A stretch of 64,000 bases of DNA from DAHUYF01 sp035509275. GTDB taxonomy: Bacteria; Pseudomonadota; Alphaproteobacteria; ATCC43930; CGMCC-115725. Under the pieces are notes generated by a model, which saw nothing but the letters and a program-made list of their open reading frames with translations, searched no databases and was not told the origin of the DNA. Position 1 is the stretch's first letter; each line of letters opens with the position of its first letter. This document shows, piece by piece, positions 7,301-16,647 of the stretch. Position numbers and translations under genes: made by a program. The stretch lies in NCBI GenBank assembly GCA_035509275.1, contig DATJLU010000157.1, positions 4,676-68,675 of the forward strand, read 5' to 3'.

Positions 7301-9592
7301 TCATTCCTCACCGAGCGGATCGCCGGCAGCCGCGCGGATCGCGCGGTAGACCGCCTCCGGCGTCAACGGCAGCGCCGTGAGCCGCACGCCGACGGCGTCG
7401 TGAATTGCATTGGCGATGGCGGGCGAAACGCCGAAGGTTGCGCTCTCGCCGACGCCCTTGGCGCCGAAGGGACCGCCCTGCTGCTCGGCGGGGACGAACT
7501 CGCTCTCGATCGCGAGCGGCAGGTCGTGCATGCCGGGTATCTTGTAATCGGCGAGGGAGGCGTTGGTGACCTGGCCCTTATCGAAATTCATGCGCTCGAA
7601 CAGCGTGAAGCCGAGCTGCATGATCGCGGCGCCGGAAAGTTGCGTCTCGACGATGCGCGGATTGATCGCGCGTCCGGCGTCGGCGACGTTGACGAGGCGC
7701 GTCACCCGCACATGCCCGGTCTCGGTGTCGACCTCGAGCTCGACCCCGGTGGCGCCGATCATCCAGAAGGGCGTCGCGTTCTCGGTGAGCCCCGTGCTGT
7801 GGTCGGGCGGGCTATAGCTCGGGATGAAGCTGCCGGTGCCGATGATGGTGCCCGCCTGCATGCCGTATTTCCGGCGGAACAGCTCGGCGAGCGACAGGTT
7901 GGAGCCCGGCGGCAGACCGAGCGAAGCGGCCAAGGCCGCAATCTTGTCGCGGGCGTCCTCAGCCGCGAGCCTCACCGCATTTCCCATGTGATAAGTGGAC
8001 CGCGAGCCCAGGGTTGCCATGTCGTACGGGGTCACGTCGGTGTCGGGGTGGATGACGGCGATCGCCTCGGCCTCGAGGTTCAGCACCTCGGCGACGATCT
8101 GCGCCATGGCAGTGTCCGAGCCCTGGCCCATGTCGACCGTGCCGCAGGACAGCGTGCAACTCCCATCGGCGTGGATGGCCACGCTGGCGATCGAGGTGGT
8201 GGGCGCGATGCTCGCCTTGAAGCCGATGGCAATGCCGCGGCCGCGTTTCACCGCACCGGCGCCGCGATCGAACGGCCGGTTCCAATCGAGGCGCGCCGCG
8301 AGGCGCTCGAGCACCGCCTCGATCTCGGCGTCGCGCATGATCGTGCCGGTCGCCTGCGGCCGGCCGTTGCGCAGCAGATTCTTGCGCCGGAACGTCAGCG
8401 GATCGATCGCGAGCGCCCGGGCGATGAGGTCGGTGTGGCTCTCATAGGCCCAGACGAGCTGCGGAATGCCGAAGCCCCGCAAGGCGCCGGCGGGCGGCAG
8501 GTTGGTGTAGAGCGCATAGGAATCGATGCTTACCGCCGGGATGTCATAGGGACCGGCGGCGGTGAAGCCGGATTTCTGCGTCACCCGCGGCCCGATATCG
8601 GCGTAGGCGCCGCCGTTCCACAACACCTCGCAATGCCGCGCGGTGACGCGTCCGTCCTTGGCGACGGCGCTCTTGATGCGGAAGGTGCTGGCGTGCTTGG
8701 TGATCGTATAGAATTGCTCTTCCATCGAGAGCGCGACTTTGACCGGCCGACGCGCCAGAAGGGAGAGCGCCACCACCAGCGCCTCGAGCTTGATGTAGAG
8801 CTTGGCGCCGAAGCCGCCGCCGAGATGCAGCGTCTTGACCCGCACGCGGTTCTCCGGCCAGCGCAGCAGCCGGGCGATCTCGATGCGCACGAAGGAAGGG
8901 CTCTGCGAGGCCGTATGGATCGTGACCGACGACGGGGTCGCGTCGGCCAGCGACACGAAGGGCTCGAGCGGCACGTGCAGCACCTGCTGCGTCTGGAAGG
9001 TGTGCTCAAACACCTGCTCGGCCGATGCGAAGGCGGCGTCGACGTCGCCCTGTCGCAAATGGAAATCGAGCGCGATGTTGGTGTTGGTGCGGCCCTCGAG
9101 ATGCTTCAAATCCGGAAAGGTGCCGGCCGGCCGCAACACCTCGTGGACGATCGCCGTCGAGGTCATCGCCTCGCGCTCGTCGAAGACCGCCGGCAGCTCG
9201 TCATATTCGGCGACGATGAGATGCGCGGCGGCTTCGGCGATGTGCGGGTCCGCCGCCAGGACCACGGCAACGGGTTCGCCGACATAGCGCACCTTGTCGA
9301 TGGCGAGGATCGGCTGGTCGTGGAAAGCCGGCCCGTAATAAGGATCCGGAATCACCCGGCGCACATCCTCGGCCGTGATCACGCTGTGAACGCCGTCCAT
9401 CGCGCGCGCGGCCGCGACGTCGAGGCGCCGGATGCGGCCATGCGCCGTGCGGCTGCGGAAGATCTTGCCGTAGAGCATGCCCGGCAGCCGCAGATTGTGC
9501 ACATACTCCGCGCGGCCCGTGACCTTGGCGCGCGCCTCGAGGCGCGGCACCGAGCGTCCCACCTGTCCGCCCGGGGAGATCGTGGTGGTCAT
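7301..9592 (-). CDS. Molybdopterin-binding large subunit, xanthine dehydrogenase family
   Basis: 763 residues. The aldehyde-oxidase a/b hammerhead domain is at the N-terminus (ARAKVTGRAEYVHNLRLPGM) and the Mo-cofactor domains follow, with LGGGFGAK near residue 265, MGQGSDTAM, and the active-site Glu in KGVGESATFG (E716). The substrate-pocket segment reads HVPLEPFV. Family members hydroxylate purines, N-heterocycles, CO or aldehydes; the motifs seen do not single out a substrate. Its start overlaps the FAD-subunit stop by ATGA. Confidence 0.93.
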   Translation of the reverse strand: MTTTISPGGQVGRSVPRLEARAKVTGRAEYVHNLRLPGMLYGKIFRSRTAHGRIRRLDVAAARAMDGVHSVITAEDVRRVIPDPYYGPAFHDQPILAIDKVRYVGEPVAVVLAADPHIAEAAAHLIVAEYDELPAVFDEREAMTSTAIVHEVLRPAGTFPDLKHLEGRTNTNIALDFHLRQGDVDAAFASAEQVFEHTFQTQQVLHVPLEPFVSLADATPSSVTIHTASQSPSFVRIEIARLLRWPENRVRVKTLHLGGGFGAKLYIKLEALVVALSLLARRPVKVALSMEEQFYTITKHASTFRIKSAVAKDGRVTARHCEVLWNGGAYADIGPRVTQKSGFTAAGPYDIPAVSIDSYALYTNLPPAGALRGFGIPQLVWAYESHTDLIARALAIDPLTFRRKNLLRNGRPQATGTIMRDAEIEAVLERLAARLDWNRPFDRGAGAVKRGRGIAIGFKASIAPTTSIASVAIHADGSCTLSCGTVDMGQGSDTAMAQIVAEVLNLEAEAIAVIHPDTDVTPYDMATLGSRSTYHMGNAVRLAAEDARDKIAALAASLGLPPGSNLSLAELFRRKYGMQAGTIIGTGSFIPSYSPPDHSTGLTENATPFWMIGATGVELEVDTETGHVRVTRLVNVADAGRAINPRIVETQLSGAAIMQLGFTLFERMNFDKGQVTNASLADYKIPGMHDLPLAIESEFVPAEQQGGPFGAKGVGESATFGVSPAIANAIHDAVGVRLTALPLTPEAVYRAIRAAAGDPLGEE

Positions 9593-10470
9593 TGGCGCGC
9601 CTCCCCTGCGTTGGACCCTGCGGCGAGCGCGCGACGGACGGCGCGGCCGAGATAAACGCGCAGGAGCTGGCGCTTATAAGCGGCCGAGCCCTGCGCGTCG
9701 CTGACCAGCTCGACCGCCGCCGCGGCGTCGCCGGCCGCGCGCAACAGCGCCTCGCTCGGCTCGCGGCCGGCGAGCATGGCCTCGGCGGCGGCGAGGCGCA
9801 CCGGCCGGTCCGTCGCCGCGCCGAGCACGATGCGCGCGTCCTTTATCATCGGGCCCGACAGGGCGAGCGATACGGCGAGGCCGAGCGCGGGCCAATCATC
9901 GGCCGAGCGCGTCGTGCATTTGACGTAGGCGGCGCGCCGATCCTGCTGCGGCGGGACCACGACCTCGGCGATGAGCTCGTTGCCCTTGAGCACGGTTTCG
10001 AGATAGCCGACGAAGAGATCGGCAACCGGCAGCGTGCGTTCGCCCGAGGGGCCTGCGACGACGAGCCGGGCGTCAAGCGACGCAAGCACCGGCGGCAGAT
10101 CCATATGCGGATCCGCATGGGCGAGGTGCCCACCCAACGTCGCGACGTTGCGCACGCGGACGTTGGAGAGGCGCAGCAATGCATCGGCGAGAACCGGCGC
10201 CATGCGCCTTGCCTCGCTCGACCGCTCGATCGACCGGAGGGTGGCGAGCGCGCCGATGCTGAGGCTCCCATCCTTCTCGACCACGATGCGCGAAAATCGC
10301 TTCTCGACCCGGCGAAGACTGACCAGCCGCGCCGGGACGAGCACCCCGAATTTCATCATCAGCATGATCGCCGTGCCGCCGCCCACCGGCCGCGTCGACA
10401 CATCGTCGGGATCGAGGAGAGCGATCGCCTCGCCGAGGCTCGCCGGCTCGACGAACTCGAAGGGCGTCAT
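9589..10470 (-). CDS. FAD-binding subunit, xanthine dehydrogenase family
   Basis: 293 residues with the PCMH-type FAD fold: PVGGGTAIMLMMKFG near the N-terminus and TLGGHLAHADPHMDLPPVL in the second FAD-contact loop, then the CO-dehydrogenase flavoprotein C-terminal domain. It completes the L-M-S hydroxylase with the two following genes. ATGA overlaps at both ends (10467-10470 and 9589-9592) indicate coupled translation. Confidence 0.92.
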   Translation of the reverse strand: MTPFEFVEPASLGEAIALLDPDDVSTRPVGGGTAIMLMMKFGVLVPARLVSLRRVEKRFSRIVVEKDGSLSIGALATLRSIERSSEARRMAPVLADALLRLSNVRVRNVATLGGHLAHADPHMDLPPVLASLDARLVVAGPSGERTLPVADLFVGYLETVLKGNELIAEVVVPPQQDRRAAYVKCTTRSADDWPALGLAVSLALSGPMIKDARIVLGAATDRPVRLAAAEAMLAGREPSEALLRAAGDAAAAVELVSDAQGSAAYKRQLLRVYLGRAVRRALAAGSNAGEARQ

Positions 10471-11387
10471 GGCGCCGCCTCGAATGCCGTCGCCGAGCGG
10501 TCGGCCGACCAGATGAACGACGCGAGTTCGACGGCGATGCGCTCCGGCTGTTCGACCGGCGTCAGATGCCGCCCCTCCTCGATGACGACGAGGCGTGAGG
10601 CGGCGATCCCGCGATGGAGCGCTTCGGCCATCGCGACCGGCGTCGCGTAATCCTCGCGGCCGACGATGATCTTGGTCGGCACCTTCACCCGCGGCAGCGC
10701 TGCGCGCAGATCGCAGGCGCCCAGCATGCGGCAGCTTTCCGCATAGGCGGCGACATCGTTGCCGAGGAAGGTCTCGACCGTCCGGGCCACGATCTCGGGA
10801 CGGGACGCGCGAAAAGCGTCGGTGAACCAGCGCCGTTGCTGGAAAGCGACGAGGTCCTGGAGCCCGGCGGCGAGCGCCCGGTCGGCGCGCTCAGCCCAAA
10901 CCTTCGGCGCATCCTCGCCGTACCAGGCCGTGGTGTCGATGAGGCCCAGCGCGGCGACGCGTTCGGGATAGGCGTCGGCGAAGGCCAGCGCCACGCATCC
11001 GCCCATCGACGTCCCGACGATGGCGGCGGCGGGCCAGCCGACATGATCGAGCGCCGCCGCGAGGTCGTGCGCGAAGAGCTCGACCGTATAGGGCCCCGGC
11101 GGCTTGTCCGATCCGCCATGGCCGCGACAGTCGATGGCGAGACCCTCGCCCATGCCGGCGAGGCGCTCGGCCACCGGCCTCCAAAAGCGACGATCGGCAG
11201 CCAGCGGATGGAGCAGGACGATGGGCGCGCGATTCGGCCGCGGGCGGCCCCAGCGCGTTGCCAGGATCCGCGCGCCGTCGCGCGTCGCGATGGGTTCGAC
11301 GTGAGCTGGGAATACAGAAGCGTCGTCCAAGGCGGTCTGCGGTCCTCCTGGGCTCCGCACGGGCGGCGAAGCTCCGTTATTGGTCAT
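10467..11387 (-). CDS. Alpha/beta hydrolase
   Basis: 306 residues from ATG 11387; an in-frame ATG at 11399 is equally possible, and neither has a strong Shine-Dalgarno. The nucleophile elbow GTSMGG puts Ser at 127, with the Asp in GREDYATP and the His in EEGRHLTPVEQPE completing the triad. The oxyanion segment is LLHPLAADRRFW. It resembles 3-oxoadipate enol-lactonases and ring-fission hydrolases. As first gene of the molybdenum-hydroxylase operon it may open or hydrolyse the hydroxylated ring, but that is inference from context. Confidence 0.82.
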   Translation of the reverse strand: MTNNGASPPVRSPGGPQTALDDASVFPAHVEPIATRDGARILATRWGRPRPNRAPIVLLHPLAADRRFWRPVAERLAGMGEGLAIDCRGHGGSDKPPGPYTVELFAHDLAAALDHVGWPAAAIVGTSMGGCVALAFADAYPERVAALGLIDTTAWYGEDAPKVWAERADRALAAGLQDLVAFQQRRWFTDAFRASRPEIVARTVETFLGNDVAAYAESCRMLGACDLRAALPRVKVPTKIIVGREDYATPVAMAEALHRGIAASRLVVIEEGRHLTPVEQPERIAVELASFIWSADRSATAFEAAP

Positions 11388-11399
11388 TAAGTCTTGCAT

Positions 11400-11420
11400 A
11401 TAACCAAATGACTGAGTTAT
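11400..11420. promoter_or_regulatory. Inverted repeat, candidate GntR operator
   Basis: ATAAC and GTTAT arms frame an 11-base spacer in the only AT-rich stretch between the divergent hydrolase and GntR genes. A second pair, GTCATT (11383-11388) and AATGAC (11407-11412), overlaps it. The position between divergent starts fits an autoregulatory operator; HutC-type regulators usually bind GT-x-TA-x-AC-like dyads. The match is suggestive only. Confidence 0.4.
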
Positions 11421-11435
11421 CGTCAAGACATCGAA

Positions 11436-12212
11436 ATGAGCGATCCGACCAGAATTTCGCCGCTGCCGCGCGACGAGCCGGGCGCTCCCGTCGGCGGCGA
11501 CACTCGGCTGCCGCTTCACGCCCGCATCCGGGACGACCTGGCAGCGCGCATTGCGGCTCAGGAATGGGCGCCCGGGGCGGTCATTCCGGCCGAAGCTGCA
11601 CTGGCGCGGCACTACGCCACCTCGATCAATACGGTCCGCCGCTCGGTCGAGCAGCTGGTCCGCGAAGGGCTGCTCGAACGCCGGCAGGGCAGCGGCACCT
11701 ACGTCCGACGGCCGGCCTTCGATGCGAGCCTGTTTCGCTGGTTCCACTTCACCGACCAGGATGGCCGCGTCACCGTGCCGGAGAGCCGTCTTCTCAGGCG
11801 CACCATCGTCCCGGCGCCGGAGGACGCGGCACGGGGGCTCAGCCTGGCGCGCGGCGACGCGGTGCTGCACGTCCTGCGCCTGCGGCTCTGGGCCGAGATG
11901 CCGGTGGTGGTGGAGGATCTGTATCTGCCGCTACCGCGCTTCGCCCGCTTCAAGGAGATGCCGGAAAGCGCGATCGGCCCCCTGCTCTATCCGGTCTATG
12001 AGCGCGAGTTCGGCTGCCTCGTGGCGCAAGTCGAGGACGAGCTGTCGATCGCATCGGTGGACGGCGAGCATGCCAATCTGCTGCAGGTGCAGCCCGGGAG
12101 CGCCGTCGTCGTCGTCGATCGCGCCTCGCTCGCCGCGAATGAGTCGGTGATCGATTGGCGCCGCGCCCGCGGCCGCGCCGACCGCTTCCGCTACAAGCTG
12201 CGCCTGCGCTGA
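11436..12212 (+). CDS. GntR-family transcriptional regulator, HutC (UTRA) subfamily
   Basis: 258 residues. The winged helix spans about 28-90 (RDDLAARIAAQEWAPGAVIP, then SINTVRRSVEQLVREGLLER and GSGTYV), followed by a UTRA ligand-binding domain up to about residue 250 (RGDAVLHVLRLRLW, VEDLYLPLPRF). It is transcribed away from the molybdenum-hydroxylase operon across a 36-48 base gap, so it most likely controls that operon in response to a pathway metabolite. Confidence 0.9.
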   Translation: MSDPTRISPLPRDEPGAPVGGDTRLPLHARIRDDLAARIAAQEWAPGAVIPAEAALARHYATSINTVRRSVEQLVREGLLERRQGSGTYVRRPAFDASLFRWFHFTDQDGRVTVPESRLLRRTIVPAPEDAARGLSLARGDAVLHVLRLRLWAEMPVVVEDLYLPLPRFARFKEMPESAIGPLLYPVYEREFGCLVAQVEDELSIASVDGEHANLLQVQPGSAVVVVDRASLAANESVIDWRRARGRADRFRYKLRLR

Positions 12213-12217
12213 TCGCG

Positions 12218-13147
12218 CTACGCGGCCTTCAACAACGGCTCGAGGCCGCGCACCTCCTTGAGGCGCGCGAAGAGCTGTTCGCGCTCGGCTGGCGCAAGCG
12301 CGCGGTTGGGCGGCAGCGGCGTCAGCCATTGCCGATCGCCGGTGAGCCGCGCCACCAGTTCCTTGAGGCCGCCCTGGAAGGGGAAGGCCTGCAGGATGAG
12401 GCGCGCCTGGGTGAGCTCCTCCTGCAGCGCATCGGCACCCGGCTGCTGCCAGGCGCGGAACACCGCGTGCGCCAGCGGCGCGGTGATGTTGGTGCTGGCG
12501 GAGATGCAGCCGGCGCCGCCGGCGCGCAGATTGTCGAGCAGGAATTGCTCGCTGCCGGAATAAGCGCCGAAGCCCGGAATCTGCTTGAGCAGGTTCGCCG
12601 TGTAATTCCAATCGCCCGAGCTGTCCTTGACCCCGGCGATGGTGTCGCCGTAAGCGGCTTTGAGGCGCTGGATCAGCGCCGGCGTCACCGGCACCGCCGA
12701 CATTTGCGGGAAGTGATAGAGATAAAGGCGCAGCCGCGGGTCGCCGATCCGCTCGATCACTTCGGCGAAGAAAGCGAAGAGCCCATCCTCGCTCGGGTTC
12801 TTGTAGTAGAAGGGCGGCAGCAGCAGCGCCCCCGTGCCGCCCGCCGCGAGCACCGCCTGGGTCAGCGTGACGGCGTCGGCGAGCGCGCAGGAGCCGGTGC
12901 CGATGATGCAACGCTCCATCGGCAGGCCGGCGCCGACCATCGCCTCGATGAGACCGAGACGCTGCGCCAGGGAGAGTGAATTAGCCTCGCCCGTCGTGCC
13001 CAGCGGCGCCAGCCCGTCGCAGCCATTGGCCAGCAGCCACCGGCAATGGGCAATGAAGGCCTTGGCGCTGGGCGCGAGGTCGGCGCCGACCGGCGTCAAC
13101 ACCGCGGCATAGACGCCGCGCGGTGGGCTCGATGACTGCTGGGTCAC
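12218..13147 (-). CDS. Dihydrodipicolinate synthase-family lyase/aldolase
   Basis: 309 residues from a GTG start, chosen because GAGGAG lies seven bases upstream. DapA-family features are GTTGE (residues 50-54), the Tyr in LYLYHFP (Y144) and the Schiff-base Lys in AGVKDSSGDW (K174). The family covers DapA, N-acetylneuraminate lyase, KDG aldolase and others. The Tyr context YHFP and the lack of lysine-pathway neighbours argue for a catabolic aldolase or dehydratase rather than DapA itself. It converges with the GntR gene across five bases and follows the aminotransferase on the same strand. Confidence 0.85.
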   Translation of the reverse strand: MTQQSSSPPRGVYAAVLTPVGADLAPSAKAFIAHCRWLLANGCDGLAPLGTTGEANSLSLAQRLGLIEAMVGAGLPMERCIIGTGSCALADAVTLTQAVLAAGGTGALLLPPFYYKNPSEDGLFAFFAEVIERIGDPRLRLYLYHFPQMSAVPVTPALIQRLKAAYGDTIAGVKDSSGDWNYTANLLKQIPGFGAYSGSEQFLLDNLRAGGAGCISASTNITAPLAHAVFRAWQQPGADALQEELTQARLILQAFPFQGGLKELVARLTGDRQWLTPLPPNRALAPAEREQLFARLKEVRGLEPLLKAA

Positions 13148-13213
13148 GGCTGGTTCTCCTCGAATTCGCGACGGCGCCAGTCCAGCACGCCCGGCCCGCC
13201 AGCGCAACCCAGG

Positions 13214-14434
13214 CTAGGCCGCGCCCACCATCTCCGGCAGGCGCCGCAGCAGCGCGCCGAGCCGGCCCACGCCGTCAGCGATGCGCGCTTCGTCGGCGAG
13301 CGTGAAGTTGAGGCGCAGCGTGTTGCCGCCGGAGCCGTCGGCATGGAAGGCGCGGCCCGGCACGAAGGCGACGCGCGCCTCGGCGATGGCACGCGCCAGC
13401 AGCGCCGCGGTATCGATCGCCGGCGGCAAGGTCAGCCACAAGAACATGCCGCCTTGCGGCGTCGTCCACTGCACGCCGGGCGGCATCTCGCGCGCCAGTG
13501 CCGCGAGCATGGCGTCGCGGCGCGCGCGGTAGCAGCGCCGGATCGGCACCAGTGCCGCGGGCAAGACCTCCTGCACCACCTCGTGCATCACCATCTGGCC
13601 GAGACTGGCGCTGTGCAGATCGCTCGCTTGCTTCACCAGGACGAGCCGGCGGATCACCTCGAGCGGCGCCGCCACCCAGCCGAGCCTAAAGCCCGGCGCC
13701 ACCGTCTTGGAGAAGGTGCCGCAATAGAGCACGCGTCCGGCGTCGATGCCGCCGGCGCGCGCCGCTTCGAGCGCGGCCAGCGCCGGCAGCCCCTCGCCCT
13801 CATAGCGCAGCGCCTCATAGGCCGCGTCCTCGATCAGCGGCAGTTCCAGCGCCGCGGCGGCGGCGAGCAGCTCCTCGCGCTCCTCGCGGCTGAGGCTCGC
13901 CCCGGTCGGGTTCTGGAAATCGGGCATGACATAGCCGAGCGCCCGCCGCTTTGCGCCGCGCCGCGCCGCGCGGCGATTATCGCCGCGCCGCGGCAGATCG
14001 TCATAGACCGGCTCATAGGCGCCGAGCGCCTGCAACGCGCCGAGATAGGTCGGACGCGCCAGCAGCACCCGATCGCCCGGCGCGACGAAGAGCTTGGCGA
14101 TGAAGTCCAGCGCCTGCTGCGCGCCGCTGGTGATGAGGATGTGCTCGCCGCCGCAGGCGATGCCCAGACCCGTCATGTAGCCGGCGATCCAGTCGCGCAG
14201 CGGGCGGTAACCCTCGCTGGCGGAGTATTGCAGCGCTGCCGCGGCGCGCGCGGGGTCGCCGAGCACGCGGCGATGGGCGGCGGCGATGGCCTCGGTCGGG
14301 AAGAGCGCAGGATCGGGGATGCCGCCGGCAAAGGAGATCAGATCCGGCTGGTCGAGCAGCTTCAGCAGCTCGCGAATCTCGGACGCCGCCATGCGGCGGG
14401 CGCGGCCCGCGTAATGTTTCTCCCAAGCGACCAT
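13214..14434 (-). CDS. PLP-dependent aminotransferase (LysN/MocR-like, no HTH)
   Basis: 406 residues, fold type I. Seen: ISFAGGIPDPALFPTEAI at the N-terminus, ITSGAQQALDFIAKLF in the cofactor cradle, PDFQNPTGASLS, EDAAYEALRYEGE, and the PLP Lys in TFSKTVAPGFRLGW (K243). The pattern matches 2-aminoadipate aminotransferase LysN and related valine-pyruvate-type enzymes. It sits 66 bases upstream of the DapA-family gene on the same strand, so an amino acid may be transaminated and the resulting 2-oxo acid processed by the lyase; this is inference. Confidence 0.88.
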   Translation of the reverse strand: MVAWEKHYAGRARRMAASEIRELLKLLDQPDLISFAGGIPDPALFPTEAIAAAHRRVLGDPARAAAALQYSASEGYRPLRDWIAGYMTGLGIACGGEHILITSGAQQALDFIAKLFVAPGDRVLLARPTYLGALQALGAYEPVYDDLPRRGDNRRAARRGAKRRALGYVMPDFQNPTGASLSREEREELLAAAAALELPLIEDAAYEALRYEGEGLPALAALEAARAGGIDAGRVLYCGTFSKTVAPGFRLGWVAAPLEVIRRLVLVKQASDLHSASLGQMVMHEVVQEVLPAALVPIRRCYRARRDAMLAALAREMPPGVQWTTPQGGMFLWLTLPPAIDTAALLARAIAEARVAFVPGRAFHADGSGGNTLRLNFTLADEARIADGVGRLGALLRRLPEMVGAA

Positions 14435-14603
14435 GCCGGCACCCCGATGCCGTGATCTAAGTCAATAATACTGACCTAATCGCAAAAAGCAAGCGCGATT
14501 GCGGCGGTGCAGCAGGGCCCTTATCATTGGAGGCGCGCAGCCATCTCCCGTCTATCCCCCCATGGCGACGCTTTGCCACCCGTCGAAGTTGTGACCTGAG
14601 CCG

Positions 14604-15461
14604 ATGCGTCGATTTTTGCCGCTGCTGCCGCTCCTGGCGGTTGCCTGCCAGCCTTTGCCCCATCCCTTCTCGGCGGACATCCCCGCGACGAGCAAGCCCG
14701 CGCCGGTCGTCCCGCCCGACAGCGCCGATATCGTGGTGGCGCCGGTGGCGGGGGCGCCCAAAGCGGTCGGCGAGGCGCTGGCCGCCGCGCTCCGCGATGC
14801 CGACATTCCCGCCAGCACCAAGGGCGCGGGCAACCGCGCCAGCGACCATCTCCTCAGCACCGCGCGCACCGAGCCGCAGAATGGCCGCGATGCCGTCACC
14901 TTGGCCTGGGAGCTGCGCAGCGCCGATGGCCGCGTGCTCGGCCGCGGCAGCATCGCGGCCGAAGAGCCGGTGGAAGGCTGGCAAAAGGGCGATGCGGCGG
15001 TGACGCAGGACCTCGCCGCAAAGGCGGCGCCGGCGATTGCCGGGCTGGTGGAGGCACCGCCGCCGGTTGCCGCCGCGGTGACCGAGCCGCTTTTGGCGAT
15101 GGGGCCGGTTACCGGCGCCCCGGGCGATGGCGGCTCGACCCTCAGCCGCGCCATGAGCTTTGCACTGAACCGTGCGCATGTGGCGTTGGCCGACACGTCC
15201 GGCGCCAAGGAGAGCTTCATCCTGGTCGGCAAGGTCGAGCTGTCGCCGCCCGCTTCCGGACAGCAGCAGGTCAAGGTGAGCTGGATCCTGCGCGGCCGGG
15301 ATGGCGGCGAGATCGGCCGGATCGACCAGCAGAATGCCGTGCCGGCGGGCAGCCTCGACGGGCCTTGGGGCGATATCGCCTTTGCCGTGGCGAATGCCGC
15401 GGCGCCCGGCGTTGCGGCGCTGATCGAGAAGGCGAAGGCGGCCGGCATCGGCGCTTCCTGA
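14604..15461 (+). CDS. Putative lipoprotein of unknown function
   Basis: 285 residues. The N-terminus (MRRFLPLLPLLAVACQ) is a lipoprotein signal with a candidate lipobox ending at Cys15; Ala at -3 is less usual. A Pro/Ala-rich linker follows, then a repeated alpha/beta-like pattern with no motif I recognise. No catalytic residues are evident. It precedes prs with a 121-base gap and may have its own role in the envelope. Confidence 0.7.
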   Translation: MRRFLPLLPLLAVACQPLPHPFSADIPATSKPAPVVPPDSADIVVAPVAGAPKAVGEALAAALRDADIPASTKGAGNRASDHLLSTARTEPQNGRDAVTLAWELRSADGRVLGRGSIAAEEPVEGWQKGDAAVTQDLAAKAAPAIAGLVEAPPPVAAAVTEPLLAMGPVTGAPGDGGSTLSRAMSFALNRAHVALADTSGAKESFILVGKVELSPPASGQQQVKVSWILRGRDGGEIGRIDQQNAVPAGSLDGPWGDIAFAVANAAAPGVAALIEKAKAAGIGAS

Positions 15462-15582
15462 GGTCGCGCACGGCGCGAAAGGTCGTTTACAGGTTGGGGG
15501 CCGCTTTGTTACAGTCCCGGCCGCTCGGCGGGCGTGCTCCGAAGTCGCGGCGGGCGTCACCCGAAGACCGACGAAGCCTCGT

Positions 15583-16515
15583 ATGAAAATCCTAACCTGC
15601 AATAGCAATCGGCCGCTGGCGGAGGCGATTTCCGCCTATCTCGCCACGCCGCTGACCAATGCCAGCGTGCGCCGGTTCTCCGATATGGAAGTCTTCGTCG
15701 AGATCCACGAGAACGTGCGCGGCGAGGATGTCTTCATCATCCAGTCGACCTCCTACCCCGCCAACGACAATCTGATGGAGCTGCTGGTGACCTTGGACGC
15801 GTTGCGGCGCGCCTCGGCGCGGCGCATGACCACGGTCATCCCCTATTACGGCTATGCCCGTCAGGACCGCAAAGCGGCGGGACGCACGCCGATCTCGGCC
15901 AAGCTCGTCGCCAATATGATCACCGCGGCAGGCGCCGACCGCGTCCTCACCCTCGATCTCCATGCCGGACAGATCCAGGGCTTTTTCGACATCCCGACCG
16001 ACAATCTCTATTCCGCGCCCGTCTTTGTGAAGGACATCAAGCAGCGCTACGACGGCGACGACCTCGTCATCGTATCGCCCGATGTCGGCGGCGTGGTGCG
16101 GGCGCGCGCGGTGGCGCGCCTTCTCAACGCCGATCTCGCCATCATCGACAAGCGGCGCGAGCGCGCCGGCGTCTCCGAAGTGATGAACATCATCGGCGAC
16201 ATCGATGGCCGCCGCTGCATCCTGATCGACGACATCGTCGACAGCGCCGGGACGCTGTGCAACGCCGCCGAGGCGCTGATGGAGCGCGGCGCTCGCTCGG
16301 TCGCCGCCTATGTCACGCATGGCGTCTTCTCCGGCGGCGCGGTGGCGCGCGTCGCGGCATCGCCGATGGAAGCCATGGTCACCACCGACAGCATCCTTGC
16401 GACCGAGGCGGTGCGCGTGGCAAAGAATATCCGCCAGCTCACCATCGCGCCGCTGATGGCAGAGGCGATCCGCCGCATCAGCGAGGAGCGTTCGGTTTCG
16501 AGCCTGTTCGATTAG
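15583..16515 (+). CDS. prs: Ribose-phosphate pyrophosphokinase
   Basis: 310 residues, class I PRPP synthetase. Seen: PYYGYARQDRK in the ATP flexible loop, DLHAGQIQGFFDIPTDNL, VSPDVGGVVRAR, and the PRPP-binding loop LIDDIVDSAGTLCNAAEAL. It makes PRPP from ribose-5-phosphate and ATP for nucleotide, His and Trp synthesis. In many alphaproteobacteria it precedes rplY, pth and ychF, as here. Confidence 0.96.
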   Translation: MKILTCNSNRPLAEAISAYLATPLTNASVRRFSDMEVFVEIHENVRGEDVFIIQSTSYPANDNLMELLVTLDALRRASARRMTTVIPYYGYARQDRKAAGRTPISAKLVANMITAAGADRVLTLDLHAGQIQGFFDIPTDNLYSAPVFVKDIKQRYDGDDLVIVSPDVGGVVRARAVARLLNADLAIIDKRRERAGVSEVMNIIGDIDGRRCILIDDIVDSAGTLCNAAEALMERGARSVAAYVTHGVFSGGAVARVAASPMEAMVTTDSILATEAVRVAKNIRQLTIAPLMAEAIRRISEERSVSSLFD

Positions 16516-16528
16516 GCATGCAAAGTTT

Positions 16529-16557
16529 CGCCGCCGCGCCGAGGCGTGGCGGCGGCG
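16529..16557 (+). terminator. Strong GC hairpin after prs
   Basis: CGCCGCCGC (16529-16537) pairs with GCGGCGGCG (16549-16557) around an 11-base loop, 14 bases past the prs stop. There is no clear T-run, so it may attenuate rather than end transcription into rplY. Confidence 0.5.
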
Positions 16558-16647
16558 CGGCGTTCGGCACCCCTGGAGGCCGGCGCCGCAAGCGGTGAAG
16601 CCCGCGCGTTGGGCGCGGGTCCGCAATGGCAAGAGAGGAGTTTTGCG

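Noticed and set aside
7019..9655. An 878-codon open frame on the plus strand opposite the molybdopterin subunit
   Set aside because: Antisense shadow of a large subunit with intact Mo-cofactor motifs; the composition is biased and there is no domain.
12218..13147. Calling this gene dapA
   Set aside because: The DapA-family fold is clear, but the active-site context (YHFP) and the lack of lysine-pathway neighbours do not support the specific enzyme.
15486..15511. TTTACA and TTGTTA as a prs promoter
   Set aside because: The spacing between the boxes is only 14 bases, too short for a standard sigma-70 promoter.
14457..15608. A 383-codon minus-strand frame opposite the lipoprotein gene
   Set aside because: The plus strand has a lipoprotein signal and proper spacing to prs; the minus frame has no start signal or family.
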